This document shows, one piece after another, positions 44,312 to 58,176 of a stretch of 64,000 nt of DNA; position 1 is the first letter of the stretch, and each line of letters starts with the position of its first letter. The notes below the pieces were generated by a model that searched no databases, was not told the DNA's origin, and saw only the letters and a list, made by a program, of their open reading frames with translations. A program made the position numbers and the translations under genes. Origin of the DNA: Spizellomyces sp. 'palustris'. Taxonomy: Eukaryota; Chytridiomycota; Chytridiomycetes; Spizellomycetales; Spizellomycetaceae. The stretch covers positions 124,001-188,000 of the forward strand of contig QEAR01000011.1 of NCBI GenBank assembly GCA_006535965.1. The letters run 5' to 3'.

Positions 44312-46483
44312 ATGGCCTCTCCACATGTCATTATCATTGGTGGCGGTCTTGCTGGTCTGTCAGCGGCTCACACTGTTTTGGAGCGCGGAGGAAATGTCAT
44401 TCTTCTTGACAAGAACTCCTTCTTGGGTGGTGCGTATGGTTAATTTTTGTCGATTGCGGTTTATTCCAGACAGCTCAATTCTGTGCACGGTTTCCTACAA
44501 GGTAACTCTACAAAGGCTACTTCCGGAATCAACGGTGCTGGAACGGCCACCCAAAGAAAGCTCAACATCCCGGTAGGTGCTGACTGCGCACAATAGCGGG
44601 TGACGCGTCGTGATTCATTTTTGGTCAGCTTGCTTACACATGCGTTGGTTGCAGGACACATCGGAAATCTTTTACGAGGACTCTGCAAAGTCTGCTCGTG
44701 ATTTGATTGTTCCTCCACTCACCAAGGTCCTCACATACCAGTCTGGCTCGGCCGTTGAATGGATTCAAGAAAAGTTTCAGGTCGACCTTTCCTTGATTGC
44801 GCGATTGGGTGGTCACTCTCAACCCCGTACTCACCGTGGAAAGGAAATGTTCCCGGGAATGACCATTACATATGCCCTCATGGAGACGCTCGAGGACATT
44901 GCAAATGCTCAACCCAACCGTGCCAAGGTCATTAAGAAGGCTGACGTGAAGAAGCTTATTAATGAGAACGGCAAGGTGGTTGGTGTGGAATACGTCCGCG
45001 AGGGAAAGACCTACAAAGAGTCTGGCCCAGTCATCATTGCGACCGGTGGTTATGCGGCGGATTTCACAGAAACATCACTGTTGAAGAAGTACCGGTAAGC
45101 TTCTTATCCATATCTTCTCTATTTGTCATGATTCTGACCAGAACCCCAGTCCTGAACTCTGGGATCTCCCAACGACCAACGGTGACCACTGCACTGGTGA
45201 CGGTATCAAGATGACCCTCGCTATTGGAGGTAACACTCTCCACATGGAGAAAGTTCAAGTGCACCCCACTGGTCTTGTGGACCCCAACGAGCCTGACGCC
45301 AAGGTCAAGTTCCTTGCTGCTGAGGCTCTTCGTGGTGTTGGTGGTTTGTTGATTGATGCCAACGGACACCGCTTTTGCGATGAGCTCGGTCACCGTGATT
45401 ACGTGACTGGTATGATGTGGAAGAACAAGGGCCCCTTTCGACTGGTTCTCAATGGCAAGGGTGGAAAAGAGATTGAGTGGCACTGCAAGGTACGTTTACC
45501 GTGGTGTGTCAGACGTGGATGAAATGATCCTGCAAGCTGACTCGCTTCACGCAGCACTACATGGGCCGTGGCTTGATGAAGCACTTTAAGGGTGCTGACG
45601 CCCTCGCCAAGGAGATGGGTATCTCTGTAAAGGCGCTGGAGGAGACCTTCACCAAATACAATGAAATCGCGCGGACAAAAAAGGATCCATTTGGCAAGAA
45701 GTTCTTCCACAATGTGCCCTTTGTGCCTGATGACGAATTCTGGGTGGCCATTGTGACACCTGTTCTCCACTTTACCATGGGTGGTGTTCAGATCGACGAA
45801 CATTCCAACGTGTTGACCGGAAACGGCCAAAAGTTCCCTGGTCTGTTTGCTTGTGGTGAGGTTGCCGGTGGTGTGCACGGTGCCAACCGTCTTGGTGGCA
45901 GTTCTCTTCTTGGTTGCGTTGTCTACGGGCGTGTGGCCGGTGCAACCGCTGCATCTTACCTCCTGGAAGAGTTGTCTGGCAATTCTGCTTCCCGCCGTAT
46001 TGGTGGTATTGCTGGTCACCTTGGTGGTGCTCCCATTTCAATCTCTGTCGGAGGCGTCAACATTGCTCTCAGCTTTGACGGTGCCAGCGGTGCCTCCGCT
46101 GCATCAGCAGCTCAACAAACAGAACCCCTGCCAACCGAAGCCAACACTGGCCCAGAGCCAAAGGGTGAGCCCAAGAAGCAGCAAAAAGAGTACACCTTGG
46201 CCGATGTTGGCAAGCACAACACGGATAAGGACTGCTGGGTCGTTGTAAATGGTCAAGTGTTGGATGCTACCAACTTCTTGAAGGACCACCCTGGTGGCAA
46301 GAAGGCCATCATGTTGTATGCCGGCCGAGATGCAACAGAAGAATGTGAGTTTGTATCATTTCTTTACCTTAGTGTGAGTCTGTGTCTTAACGGTTTTCTA
46401 CCTACGTAGTCAATATGCTACACAAGCCAGAAGTTGTTGCAAAATACGCCCCTGAAACCATCATCGGCACTCTTAAGAAATAA
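44312..46483 (+). CDS. Soluble fumarate reductase fused to cytochrome b5
   Basis: Six exons. The N-terminal flavoprotein starts HVIIIGGGLAGLSAAHTVLE (FAD fold) and has NSTKATSGINGAGT, VIIATGGYAADF, VQVHPTGLVDP, the catalytic block EALRGVGGLLIDANGHRF-CDEL with GHRDYVTG, and TMGGVQID and GEVAGGVHGANRLGGSSLLG. These match yeast Frd1/Osm1, which reduces fumarate to succinate and reoxidises reduced flavins in low oxygen. After a Pro/Lys-rich linker comes a cytochrome b5 domain: YTLADVGKHNTDKDCWVVVN, FLKDHPGGKKAIMLYAGRDA, and after the last intron MLHKPEVVAKYAP. Both haem histidines (HPGG and MLH) are present. A Ser/Gly/Ala-rich segment lies between. No clear mitochondrial presequence is seen, so it may be cytosolic. 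Codon use is strongly biased (GGT, GCC, AAG), as for a highly expressed gene. Confidence 0.93.
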
Positions 46484-46809
46484 CTAGAGATAGTCTAGAT
46501 AGTGAGTTCAGCAGGCTGGATTCTGACAGGAGTAGCGTAGCCAGCATGACTTTCATATTACAGCATCCAGGGCGGGAGGGTCCTCTGAATTGATTTATTT
46601 CGTGTGCTTACATTTTTGATTGATTGATTTGTTTTGAGAATGTGTCCAGATACGATGCTCTTTACGACTCTTTAGTACGATATTTTATGCGTTCTTTTTG
46701 GACACGCGTGAAAGCAGGACCGAATGGAAAACGTTTTGGGACAATCCATCACACGCATCATGTCCTTAAATTACGTTCTACTATGTACAGAGAGTTGGCG
46801 TAAGCATCC
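46484..46809. other. Intergenic between convergent genes
   Basis: 326 bases between the fumarate reductase stop and the stop of the minus-strand hypothetical gene. Nothing recognised. Confidence 0.45.
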
Positions 46810-47536
46810 TTACAATGCGTCCATGCAGTGCAGCGAGTCTACTCTAGGAGGTGGTAGGACCGGTGGGTACCGTCGTGGTGGACGATGCAACAATTGCGCA
46901 CTGCCCGTTCGATGAATGGATGTTTTCTTTCGTAGTTTTCTGGCTAGAGGTAATGTGGAGTAGACAAATGTAGGAACGGGAGTTGACTCGCGGGCAGCGC
47001 CAAACTGAGCATACGAAGGCGCATGGGATGGTGCACTGCTATTATTGCATGGGTTGTGTGATTGGCGACGAATGTGTGCCCTAAAGGTAAACACGTTAGA
47101 GTCGATAGAAAAAGGAAATGCCCAAACGACAAACAACCAACCGTCGCCGTAGAGGCTTGACAATCTGATATTTATATCCACGTTCCGACAGAATAGTTGC
47201 ATCGTCGGCAGGGTCCATGATGATATCCACGGTATGGGTATCCGCATATCGACGACGATAAAGCGAATACTCTTGACTGACATGATCATCGTCGTCGTCG
47301 TCGAAAGTTGATTCATCTCGTTCGTCCTCTGTGTATACTCGAGTGTTTCCAGTGTGCAATAACGCTCCAGATATGGTTGACAGATTGTACAAGAGAGCTT
47401 GTAGATCCGCTTCACTTTCGTCTACTCGTTCATTGAGGCGGGTGGAGAGGTGCCAGTCTGTGGCAATACGGACTGCGCGCAGCCAAGGTGTTGCGAGTGT
47501 GTGTGCGTTGGAGGAAGAGTGGGATTCGGAGGGCAT
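46810..47536 (-). CDS. Hypothetical protein
   Basis: Exon 1 runs from an ATG at 47536 to about 47143 and ends IVKPLRRR; a donor GTTGGT and an acceptor CTTTAG near 47083 join in frame to AHIRRQSHNPCNNSS. The second exon continues open to a stop at 46810. The product would be about 215 residues: a polar N-terminus with WLRAVRIATDWHLSTRL and LQALLYNLSTISGALLH, an acidic run DDDDDDHVS, a compact VDIIMDPADDATILSERGYK, then a basic Pro/Arg-rich tail. I do not recognise a family. Downstream reading frames overlap, so the C-terminus is less certain than exon 1. Confidence 0.5.
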
Positions 47537-48897
47537 TTGTTGTTTCTGGGGGGCAAATGTTGTTTTGGCGGGGGATATGTAAGGAATGCGTAAAGAGTTA
47601 TCTTGCCCTGAACAAAAGGGAGCAGTAAAAAGTAGGGTAAAAAAAAGTTCTTTACGTCTATAGCTTGAACTATCCGTTGTTTCTATTTACATTGACGTGA
47701 GCTCCGCCATTGCTGTCACTTTCAGGATTTTTATTTGGATAAAACCTTGTTTATTTAAACCCTTTGGGATCCCCCCTCGTTTTTAAAGTTTGTTGCCAAA
47801 AGGATGAACGATTGCGTAGACCTTTGAGGCTGAGTTTTTGCTTACGTGAAGAACCCGAACGCGTTATTTGATAGGTGGGGGAACACCCATCCTTTTTTGC
47901 CCGCCTCCTTCCACCAGTCATTAGCTGGACTTTGCTGCAATTTGAGTATTGTAGAAGAAGCCAAATAAAATACTTCTAGTCATTTGCGCTCAAGTCTGTT
48001 CGTCTCCTACTAGTGTTTTCGTATAATGGGGGCTTGAACAATGGCACACGTTTTGAAATTTGATACATGTGTTGGAAATGAACTCGGAAGGGACTGTGAC
48101 TTTATGGGTAATGGAGCATCATTTGGAAACACAAGATCTATAGTACTTTTTTATTTCAGATTTGTATAAACAAATCGGCGGCTGTGTATTTTCTTTTCAC
48201 GATCAGTGTGTGCCGTGCATTGTTTAATTGCTGTCAATGGGCGAGTGTTCAAATCCTCACAACTACCATCCATAGTAATAATGCAAAGCACACTGAGCGC
48301 CCTTTGCTATATTCAGCCTTCGTTATACGATATGATGTTTTTTTCTTTCTTCCTTTTACCATGCATCTAACTGCCCTTCAGATGATTTGAAAGACGTTCA
48401 GCGGCCTTGTTGCGAACATGTCATTTCTGGTTCTTTCCGGCGTCGTCACCAGATTAACCAGATCCATCCAGCATGGGAGACGCATTAGTGGCACAGCACC
48501 GGGGGCAAGTCGATACTGTGGCCAAACGTCCCATCTTGTAACGTGCCCATTAAAACCATCTCAAGAACTTTGTCGTGGTCGCATTCTTCATTAGCACCCC
48601 TTTATTCACGCCGTTCAACAGATACCTTTGTCGAAGAAGGGCTTTGTATCTGGGAATCTCAGAGTCTGTAGTACATTTTTTGTCGCTTGGTTGGGTAGCG
48701 AGGAATTTGGAGGTAAGGAAAGCAGGTTGCAGTTTGCAGGTTATCTAGTCAAAGCTTGCAGACCCAACTGGGGGGCAATGCAAGATTTTCCTTTACGTTG
48801 AATTCCGTTTACTTCTCCTGTTTCAGTGCGAGCACTCACCAAGATCTCCATACTCTTCTTTTGAATATCATAGACGCTCACCGGTTTGCCTATCATA
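47537..48897. other. 1.4 kb promoter region of the Vps10 gene, no gene seen
   Basis: AT-rich, with only short open frames on both strands. It lies between the divergent hypothetical gene and the Vps10 receptor and should hold both promoters. Confidence 0.5.
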
Positions 48898-51800
48898 ATG
48901 GCAATGAGTGGTCATACAGCCCGGCGCTGGTGGGCTATGGTGGTTCTGACTGCAGTTTGGTTGCTACTGGGCCAGCTCGCATCCACTGTTGAAGCGACAA
49001 CTCTCCATGCACGGGATGGGAGCGTCGGCGTTCACCCTACTACGTTCGAAAGCGTACCACAGAAACTGTTTTACTTTGAGAACTCTGAGGTGTGTAGTCG
49101 AGTAGGATACATTTTTGTGACGCACAAGAGTGCTAAATCGCTGCTCCACTTGACACAGGTCATTCTCATGTACGAGAATGCTAGAATCTGGCGATCGACA
49201 GACGAGGGCCGTACCTGGACAAAGGTCTCAAATATACCTGATCAGTCTGCTACTCTTTTAATCCACCATCCACATGCCAAGGACACGACGGTAAGGGTTG
49301 AGCGGGAATTAGATTCTGGAACTTGCGTGCTTATGCAGATCTTGACATGTACAGGCCATCGTGTTGACCCGTGGAAAGGAACATTACATAACAACCGATC
49401 GAGGCGAACATTGGACGACTTTTAGCACTGAGCTAGAGCTCGTTTACTCTGGTCATGCAAAGTTTGCGTTCAATGCCAAAAAGGGAAAAGCATCATACAT
49501 ACTTTTTACTGGCGCTAAATGCGAGGGCAGCGATTGGACCAGAACATGTCATGAGGAGGTAATGTATTTCCAATAGTGTGTCGAGCACCACTGTTAAAAC
49601 CCTGCTCTAATATCTTTATTGAACTGCAAGACGTTCTATACAAAAGACAATTTTAAAACGGTGGAAAAGCTGTTGACCTATACCACCGAGTGTGTATGGG
49701 CGAATGGGTCACCGCATTTCGAGTACCCTTCAGAGGATGCTATTTTCTGTGCAGAATGGCCGGACGATCTGAAACATGGCGAGTCTTCGCACAAAGATCC
49801 AACTCAACTTCGTCTTGTCAAGAGTGACACCTATTTCAAAGATGACAAGCGGGATGTTATTCCACTGGGAGGTGGCGGCGCTGTCGGATTAGGCATTGTT
49901 GAGCGGTTTTTAGTCATTGCTGTGGTAAGCTCTATAAAGTCTTTTACCTGTTGCAATGATGTCTCTCATATCGCCGTTAGAAAATGCCGAATACTGGAGC
50001 TGCGGAACTTTTTGTGTCAACCGATGGAAATGTGTTCAGTCGAGCTCGTTTCCCACTGGGGACCAATGTGCAGCAGGAGGTGGGTTTCAACGGGCGATGG
50101 TGTGAGCAACCCAATGTCTTGAGTAACCGTAACCATCTAGGCATACACAGTTCTTGAATCATCGACAACGTCCCTTGCGATTGATATGTTGGCCGGAAAG
50201 TCTTCGTCAAATCGACCGTCTCTGTATGGAACTCTGTATTTTTCCAATACGGATGGAACGCATTTTGTCAAGTCATTAGAGCATACGAATCGCGCCAGGG
50301 GTGGTCGGGTTGATTTTGAGAGAATCCAAGCTTCGATTATTCAAGGGATACAGCTTGCAAATGTAGTCGTCAACTGGGAAGACATTGAGCGTTCAGGCAT
50401 TGAAGAAGAGAAACAGCTTGCTACAAAGCTCTCCTTTGACAATGGTGGAAGATGGGACCTGCTCCGGCCGCCAGCAGTAGATGCAGAGAAAAAACAGTGG
50501 TCTTGCACACCTGCAACCTCTGGGCCCGTCAAGCAAGATTGTGCCCTCCACTTCCATTCCGTCACCCATCCGCATAATGTCGGGAGAATATTTTCGACGA
50601 GTGGTGCTCCTGGCATTCTGGTCGGGGTGGGGACGGTCGGTCCTTACCTGCAGTCCTACGAAAAGAGTGATACATTCCTCTCAACCGACGCTGGGCGAAC
50701 GTGGATAGCGGCTGCAAAGGGGCCTCATAAGTATGAGATCCTGGATTCCGGGGCAATCATCGTGCTGGTACCGGATAAAGATACTACGGACCACGTAATT
50801 TATTCATCGGATCATGGGAAATCGTGGCAGTCGGTACCCCTGGAACTCGGAGAGTCGAAAAAATGGAAGCCTTTGATGACAATACTCGATAATGATTCGA
50901 CATCTCAGAGGATGCTGCTGTTTGCTCAGGATAAGGAGGAGAAGAACAAGTACATGGTGCAGCTAGACTTTGGCGATGCATTGAAACGTCGTTGCGACAA
51001 TGTGGATCATCCAGAAAAGAGCAAGGATTTTGAACTGTGGAGACCCGGTGATAATGTCGGTGGACAGACCTGTCTTCTCGGCAAGTCAGTTGCATTTTAC
51101 AGGCGCAAAGCGGATGCAAATTGTTACGTCAAAAAGACGTTCCAACCGCTCCCAACCCAGGAGGAAATTTGCGAGTGTGCTGCTCATGACTATGAGTGTG
51201 ATGTGGACTTTATACGAGATGACTCTCGCCCTGACGAGTTTATCTGCAAACCTGTTGGCGATATCAAGGACCAGCCACTGGACTGCAAGCCTGGAGACAA
51301 ATATAATGGCAGTTCAGGGTACCGAAAGATTCCTGGCGACGTGTGCAAGAATGACAAGTACCCCCTAACGAAAGAAAAAACTTGCCAAAAAGTGGATCGG
51401 CCCATTGGCGTAGTAGATCCGCCAGCAGGAAGGGACCCGAGCTCCTCATTAAAAGATTTTGATTCTTCTATCGAGCACCTCTTGTACTTTCGCAAGTCAT
51501 CGGTCGTCGTCATGCGGACGTCGTCAAAACAAGTATGGCGCAGTAATGATGAAGGCGGTACTTGGGAGCGCGTTCTCGAGGATAAAGGAACCATTATAGG
51601 CATGGGCCTCCACGAAACTGCTGATAAGCGCGCATTCTTCTTTACAGACAAAGGTGACATATGGATGACAGACGATGCGCTTGCTGGCGGCAGCGGTACT
51701 TTGCGGAAGCTAGACACTCCTAAGCTGTTCAATAACATTGGTCTCCCAATCATTGATTTCCATCCGGATCAGCCGGATTGGTACACTTTCCTTGGCGGCG

Positions 51801-54800
51801 CTCGTGACTGTAGCTCGAAATATTGCTACACCGAAGCATACATTACCAAAGATAATGGCAAAAATTGGAAGAGCATTGAAACTTGGGCGAACAAATGCAT
51901 CTGGGCGCGAGATGTTAAATTCAAGAATCCCGCGATCGATGATGACGCTGTCTTTTGTATGAGCTACAAATACAAGAATAGCAATATTGGACAACCGGAT
52001 TTGAATCGGAGCGGCGGTGGTGACAATACCATCCAGTTGGTGGAATTCACCAAAGAAGGGAAAGCAAAGAAAGTTTTGGTTGACAAGGGGGTTCGAGAGT
52101 TCTACGTGGTCAATGGTATCATGGTAGTCGCCGCGGAACTTGGATCCGAGTTGAAACTCTTGGTTTCCGTGAATGGCCAAGATTTCGTGGCAGCGCAGTA
52201 TCCTCCAAACACAAAGATTGAAAAAAACGTAAGGGAGCTCTTGAAAACGTGGTGAAACAAAACGTCTTTGATGGCTAAAACTGAACATACTGCATTTTTT
52301 TTTCACCAGGCGTTCACCGTCCTGCAATCCACTACGTCCGGCGTCTTTTTGGACGTTGGACAGAGTACCCGCGAAAATGCTGAATATGGAACCTTGTTCA
52401 AATCCAACCAAAACGGAACATACTATTCACGCATGCTTGAAAACACTAATCGAAATGGCCATGGCATGGTGGATTTCGAAAAAATGCAGGGCGTCGAAGG
52501 TATTATTCTCGGGAATGTTGTTATAAACGTTAATGAGCTATACGGAGCTATTAGCAAAAAGCTACGTAGCACCATATCATTTGATGACGGGAGTACCTGG
52601 AAGCCTATTGCCGCTCCCAGTTTCGATGCGAATGGAAAAGCGTTGGACTGCAAAGGAGACTGCAGTCTCCACTTGCATTGTCATGCAGATATGAAAAACA
52701 CTGTCATGCACGCCGCACAAGCTATGCACTCAAACGCGAATGCAGCGGGAGTAATGGTTGGTGTTGGGAATGTTGGACCTCATCTCGACGCGTATAACGA
52801 GGGCAATGTTTACATCACGAGAGATGCTGGACATACGTGGATGGAAGTCTTTAAGGATGCTCATCGATGGGCTCTTGGGGATCGTGGTGGTCTGATCGTG
52901 ATCATCAACGATGAAGGTCCAACAGATGTGTTGATGTATGTGTACCCCGACTTTTAACGCTCAAAACGTGAAACTGAAAGTTTGTTTATGGGTTACAGGT
53001 ACTCGTGGGATTTCGGGCTGAGCTGGGCAAAGTACAAGTTCGTTTCCCGCCCAATCCGAGTTGCATTGCTGACAACAGAACCCACGTCGACCTCTCTAAA
53101 ATTTGTTGTTATCGGGTCGCACGCGTTAAGCAATGCGCGGACCGGCGGGATGGCTGTCATTTCTATTGATTTTGCCAAGATCTTTGCTCGACAGTGTCGA
53201 AAAGAGGATGGCGACTTTGAGTCGTGGATGCCGAGTTCGGGCGATACTGGAAGTGGTAACCGATGCTTCCTGGGCAAGGAGGTAACCTTTCAGCGCAGGA
53301 AAGCAGAAGCACTCTGTCGCGTCGGAAAGGAATTCCAGGATACAGAAAGGAATGATAAGACTTGTCTGTGCACGGATGACGACTTTGAATGGTATTTGGA
53401 ACATGCGTCCCGTTGCAAAGGAGCGTTCTCATCATTTACCATTTTTCCAGTGACTACAACTTTTTCAGAGACCCAAACACGAAAGAGTGTGTACTATTCG
53501 GTTGGGACCCAAAGAGACCAGGAGATTGCCCCAAAGGTACCAAATACCCAGGCTCTTCAGGTTATCGGAAGATTCCTGCATCGCACTGCGCCGGTGGAAC
53601 AGATAAGACAGGCGACGTGGAGCGAGAATGTGGCGAAACAGGATCCATTGGAGAAGTCATCATTACATCGACTAAATTGACGGATGAGTTGGCAGACTAC
53701 TTTTACTTCAATAACACGGACACCGTGATAATGCTACTTAAAAATGGAAATACTCTGATGAGTCAAAACGGTGGCAGCAAATGGGACCGCGTGCTCCAGG
53801 ATGTTAAAGTTACGGCCATGTTGCCTGATCCATTCTGGGATACGCGTGCATGGTTCATCACGAGTAACAAGGAGCTTTGGTATACAGAGGACAAGGGAAA
53901 ATCTTTCCACTCTCTCAATTTACAGACGGTCGGGTCAACGGACGTTCCCACAGCTAGTGTCCTGAGTACGCACGCCGAGGAGAAGGGCTGGCTACTGTGG
54001 ATGGGTCGGCAGGACCCTTGTGACGATAAGACGCTCCAGAGGTGTACTGACGCATGGTCGAGCACGGATTACGGGAAAACGTGGAAACCCCTTTTGCAAA
54101 ACGTCAGGCAGTGCAGTTGGGCAGTCGACGGGGTGTTCAATGTCAAGGACAAAAACACAGTCTTTTGCATAGACTGGATGAAGAAAACGTCTAATGAGTG
54201 GGTCAAGAGGTTGGCGAAGACGGTTGATGTTGGAATGGGAAAAGAAGGTTTCAAGACGGTTATGGAACGCATTGTTGCTTATGCGGTGTTTAATGAGTTT
54301 ATGGTTGCGCCCATGGTAAGCACCATCCTTGTTTTCATGTTCTTTTGACAAATACCTGACTCTCTCTGATAGCACCATGTCGACAGCAGTGAACTGATTA
54401 TTCATGTGACACTGAATGGGGAAGAATGGGCTCAAGCACAGCTCCCTGCGGATTTTAAAGTTCCTGATATCGGATATACGGTGCTTCAAAGCACAACTGG
54501 GAGCATTTTTCTGGACACACTCATGAACCGAGTCACAGGTCGTGAGTACGGTACTCTTTTCACGAGTAATTGGAACGGAACGTTCTACCAGCTCAGCCTG
54601 GAGAATACTAATCAAAACCTGAAGGGGTATGGAGTCTCATTGATGTTGCAGTCATGGCCAAACGTTCGCTAATCAGTTGTACCACGTGTAGATATTTTGA
54701 TTTTGAAAAGCTGCAAGTACTAGAGGAAATCGCTCTGATCAATCAGGTCTCAAACGTTCATGAAGTTGCAGCTGGGGCTACCAAAAAGTTGATCAGTAAG

Positions 54801-56333
54801 ATCACGTTCAACGATGGTATGTCAGACCGCATACTGTCCCTTGTCATATGCAATTCGTTACCCATGCTTGCAATTATAGGTGCTACCTGGAGTTTTATCA
54901 AGCCACCAAATACGGACGTACTGGGCAAATCATACGATTGTTCATCGCAAAGTTGTGCCTTGCACCTGCATTCATACACATCGCGTGAAGACAAACGGGA
55001 CCAATTCTCGGCCTCCTCGGCAGTTGGCATGGTTATGGCGGTGGGAAGTGTCGGGAGCAGTTTGAAAGGGTACAGTGACAGTGATACCTTCCTGTCACGC
55101 GATGCTGGACGAAGCTGGAGTGAGATAACGAAAGACGCACATAAATGGGAATTTGGTGATCACGGGGGACTCCTTGTCCTCGTGAACGACGAGGGCCCGA
55201 CAGATGTCGTCAAGTATTCACTCGATATGGGTAGAACCCCCTTTCGGGAACTCAAGTTTACCAATGACCTTGGCGGGGAATTAAACGTCAAGTACATGTT
55301 CAGCGAGCCAAAGGGTACAGGCAGAGGATTTGTAATTGTGGGGACTCTAAAAGGGGGACCTGCGAATGGGGAGACGGTTGCAGTTCACCTCGGATTTGAC
55401 AACCTAGGGCTTCGAGAGTGTTTATTTGATGAATCCAATCATGACAAGAGCGATTTTGAAGCTTGGAATCCCGGCAGTGAGTCCACTACAAATGGAACTT
55501 GCTTCTTTGGCCAGCAGGTAAAGCAGCCAGAAAGCACCCTTCTCGGCATAACAATTCTTTTAAATGCTTGCGGTTGTTTTAATTTTAGATTGATTACTAT
55601 CGTCGTAAACCGGAGCGGCTATGTGTGATTGGTCAACAAAATTTGGAAGGCCGAACCAATGCACGCCCATGTGAATGTACAAAAGCAGACTACGAATGCG
55701 AATATAATCACGCACGAAATGAAAAGGGTGAATGCGTCCTCCTTCCCGGTCTGTTACCACCAGAACCTCGATGTGTTGATAGTCTCATGAGAAAGCCAAC
55801 CGCGTACCGTAAGCTCAAGAAATCAAAATGTCAAGGAGGTACCAGCCTGGACTTGGGAGAGATTGTGGGGGTCTGTGGACGGAGACGGTTGGGCGGTGGG
55901 AGTTGGTTCCTCATCATCTTGAGTTCGGTGGGTGCTGCGGGAGCGGTGACGTGGGGATTTATCCGGTACCGAGGACGCATGTTTGGAAGAATAAGGTACG
56001 GCATCTGGCTACCAGGTTTGCGTTATCCAGCTGGCCAGATTCTTAATTTACTCTCTGTACAATTCCAGATTGCCTACGGACGATTACGACTACGTGGCAA
56101 ACCGTGGCAGCTCTGGCGGAGGAGGTATAATGGCTACCGCGACCCACATTATACGAACAGTAGTTGTTGTCTTTGCAGAGGCTGGAGAAGTCGTTGTTGA
56201 GCGTGGTCGGCAGGTTTGGGACTGGATTATGGGCAAAGTCAGACGGGGGGAGGGTTACGCTCCTGTTGGTGCGCCTGTTGGCGGACGAACGAGTCTGGAT
56301 GATACAGGTTTACTGGATTTAGATGATTATTAG
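48898..56333 (+). CDS. Vps10/sortilin-type receptor with three Vps10 domains
   Basis: A 7.4-kb, many-exon gene for a type I membrane receptor. A signal helix (WWAMVVLTAVWLLLGQLAST) opens the protein. Asp-box blades (S/T-x-D-x-G-x-T/S-W) recur throughout: STDEGRTW, TTDRGEHW, STDAGRTW, SSDHGKSW, SNDEGGTW, TKDNGKNW, SFDDGSTW, TRDAGHTW, STDYGKTW, SRDAGRSW. Each of three beta-propellers is closed by its own 10CC cysteine module: CECAAHDYECDVDF (about 51170), CLCTDDDFECDYNF (about 53370, split by an intron) and CECTKADYECEYNH (about 55675). The first two are followed by G(S/S)SGYRKIP. A membrane helix (SWFLIILSSVGAAGAVTWGF) and a tail with RTSLDDTGLLDLDDY, an acidic-cluster dileucine-like signal, follow. 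Yeast Vps10 has two such domains and animal sortilins one. Expected role: Golgi-to-endosome sorting of vacuolar hydrolases. Confidence 0.9.
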
Positions 56334-58176
56334 TGGATGAATTAGGAAAATAGCTCATTTGCCATTTAGTGAGCTTCCTGCTTGTAAAGGAGGGATGCGT
56401 GAAAATAACAAAATATCAACAATGGAAATCATCATAACCAAACGGTAACCACCGGCGTTCTGCAGATTTTTGGTACAACGGGAAGATGTTGTGAACCAGA
56501 TTGGAACGGAGGAATCAGAAAATCAACATACTCCAAAGTGTCAAGAATGAGAGTTGCCCAACTATTGTGTGCCTGTGCTGACTGCACATTCTGGGAGTGG
56601 GCACGGTGATTAAAGTTTGTGAAATACGTATAGGGTTCGGGTTACAAAGATGTGTAAAGTAGGTAATAGGTGTACTTTGTTGAGGATTCACGCTTGTACG
56701 TAGTATCGACAATAGCATAAATCTTATTTAAAGTTCCGTACACAAGCACCCCGGAAACCCGGCCTCTCTTCAGTCTGATACGCAAAACTATGTGTTTGTC
56801 GGGGAGTGGCATTTACCAGGAATTCTTTGAGACGAGCGCGGGTAGCTATCTGAGTTTGTTGGGGCTTGGATTTTACATTGTTTGACATGCACCATGGATG
56901 AAATAGTAATATGTCGACTATGTGTCTGTGATATCGGTGACTAGAGGTGTTGGATGCCATCTCTTTTCTTTTGCATATGAGATGGTTAATAGACTTTCAA
57001 AGATGTCTCAAAAATTCCATTGCGTCAAAGTATCGTTTCCTAGAGTCAGGTCCGTCATAGTATCTATCTATCATCATGGTTGCACCAATCCTCCATATCT
57101 AATGGCTGATAGATGCATGTTTGGCCATAATGTGTACTGCTACAAAAAGGAATCCAAAACAACTGGGATATTTCCATCAATTGCTACGACCACGTTGTGC
57201 GTCGCTCCCTTATCGTACAGGTGGCATAATCATATGTTGGATTCCTTTTGTAATGTACGTATAGTTTGTAAAAGTCATCTTCTACCTTGAATAGTCTGTA
57301 ATTCTTTTGCAGCGCAATATGAGGTTCTGCATTGAAGACCACACAATAGAGTATCCAATTGAATGTCTGTTCGTCGGATTCGTGCGACAAAGAGTCCATG
57401 TTCTCCACATTTGACATACTACTGTACGTTGCCACATCCTCGGAAACATTGCTTAATCTGATTCCGAGGCTACGGATTTTCCTGATACAGAGAATTGGTA
57501 GCAACATGAAATCATCACTGTGTGATGTCCCTCCGCGCTACCGTCGGCTTCAGATTTCCACAGCCGTCGCAAGGCAATCCGGTAGCAATCTACACCATGG
57601 GTCCCATTTCCACGAATCCCGAACCAATGAACCTTCAGCTGATGACAGGCTCTGGTGACTGAAGAGCATACATTCCTGAAACTCCCATCGCGGATTTCCA
57701 CCATGTGAGGCGATCACGGCCCCCTGGACTACCGGTAAGTAGGATTTAACATCGCAATGTTCTGTGGGGAGTTGCGGTGCCACCCCAATTCATCGTTTCG
57801 TCAACCAATTGCAGGTTTCACGGCCGATTCGAAATATGGTGGTAATTTTATTTCGTTGGGCCTGCTATAATCCCCTGCGGCAGTCCCTATTGAAAACAAG
57901 TGGGCTAATTGTAATTTACAATGGCGGATCGTGGAATCTAAAAAGCTAGTTATGGAAGCGAAACGATTCTGTTTCGTCGTCAAAAAGGTGTTCCAGGATA
58001 TTACGTAAGTGTTCCGTCCATGCAGTCACATGACTGTAAAGGGCAGGCATTAATACCGCGAAACTCGGTCCGCTTCCTGGGCGGGCGGAGGCCCGCTCGA
58101 TGGAGGGAGAGTTGGACTTGGAGGAGGGTTATATGACGCTGGTGGAAGACGAGAGACCCACAAGAGCTGTCGAAAA
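56334..58176. other. 1.8 kb without a recognised gene
   Basis: Open frames reach about 120 codons but show no family motifs, no helix pattern and no consistent splice chain. The last 200 bases should hold the promoter of the intronless gene at 58177. Confidence 0.5.

Noticed and set aside
50341-51753. Minus-strand frames inside the Vps10 gene
   Set aside because: They are shadows of strongly supported Asp-box coding sequence.
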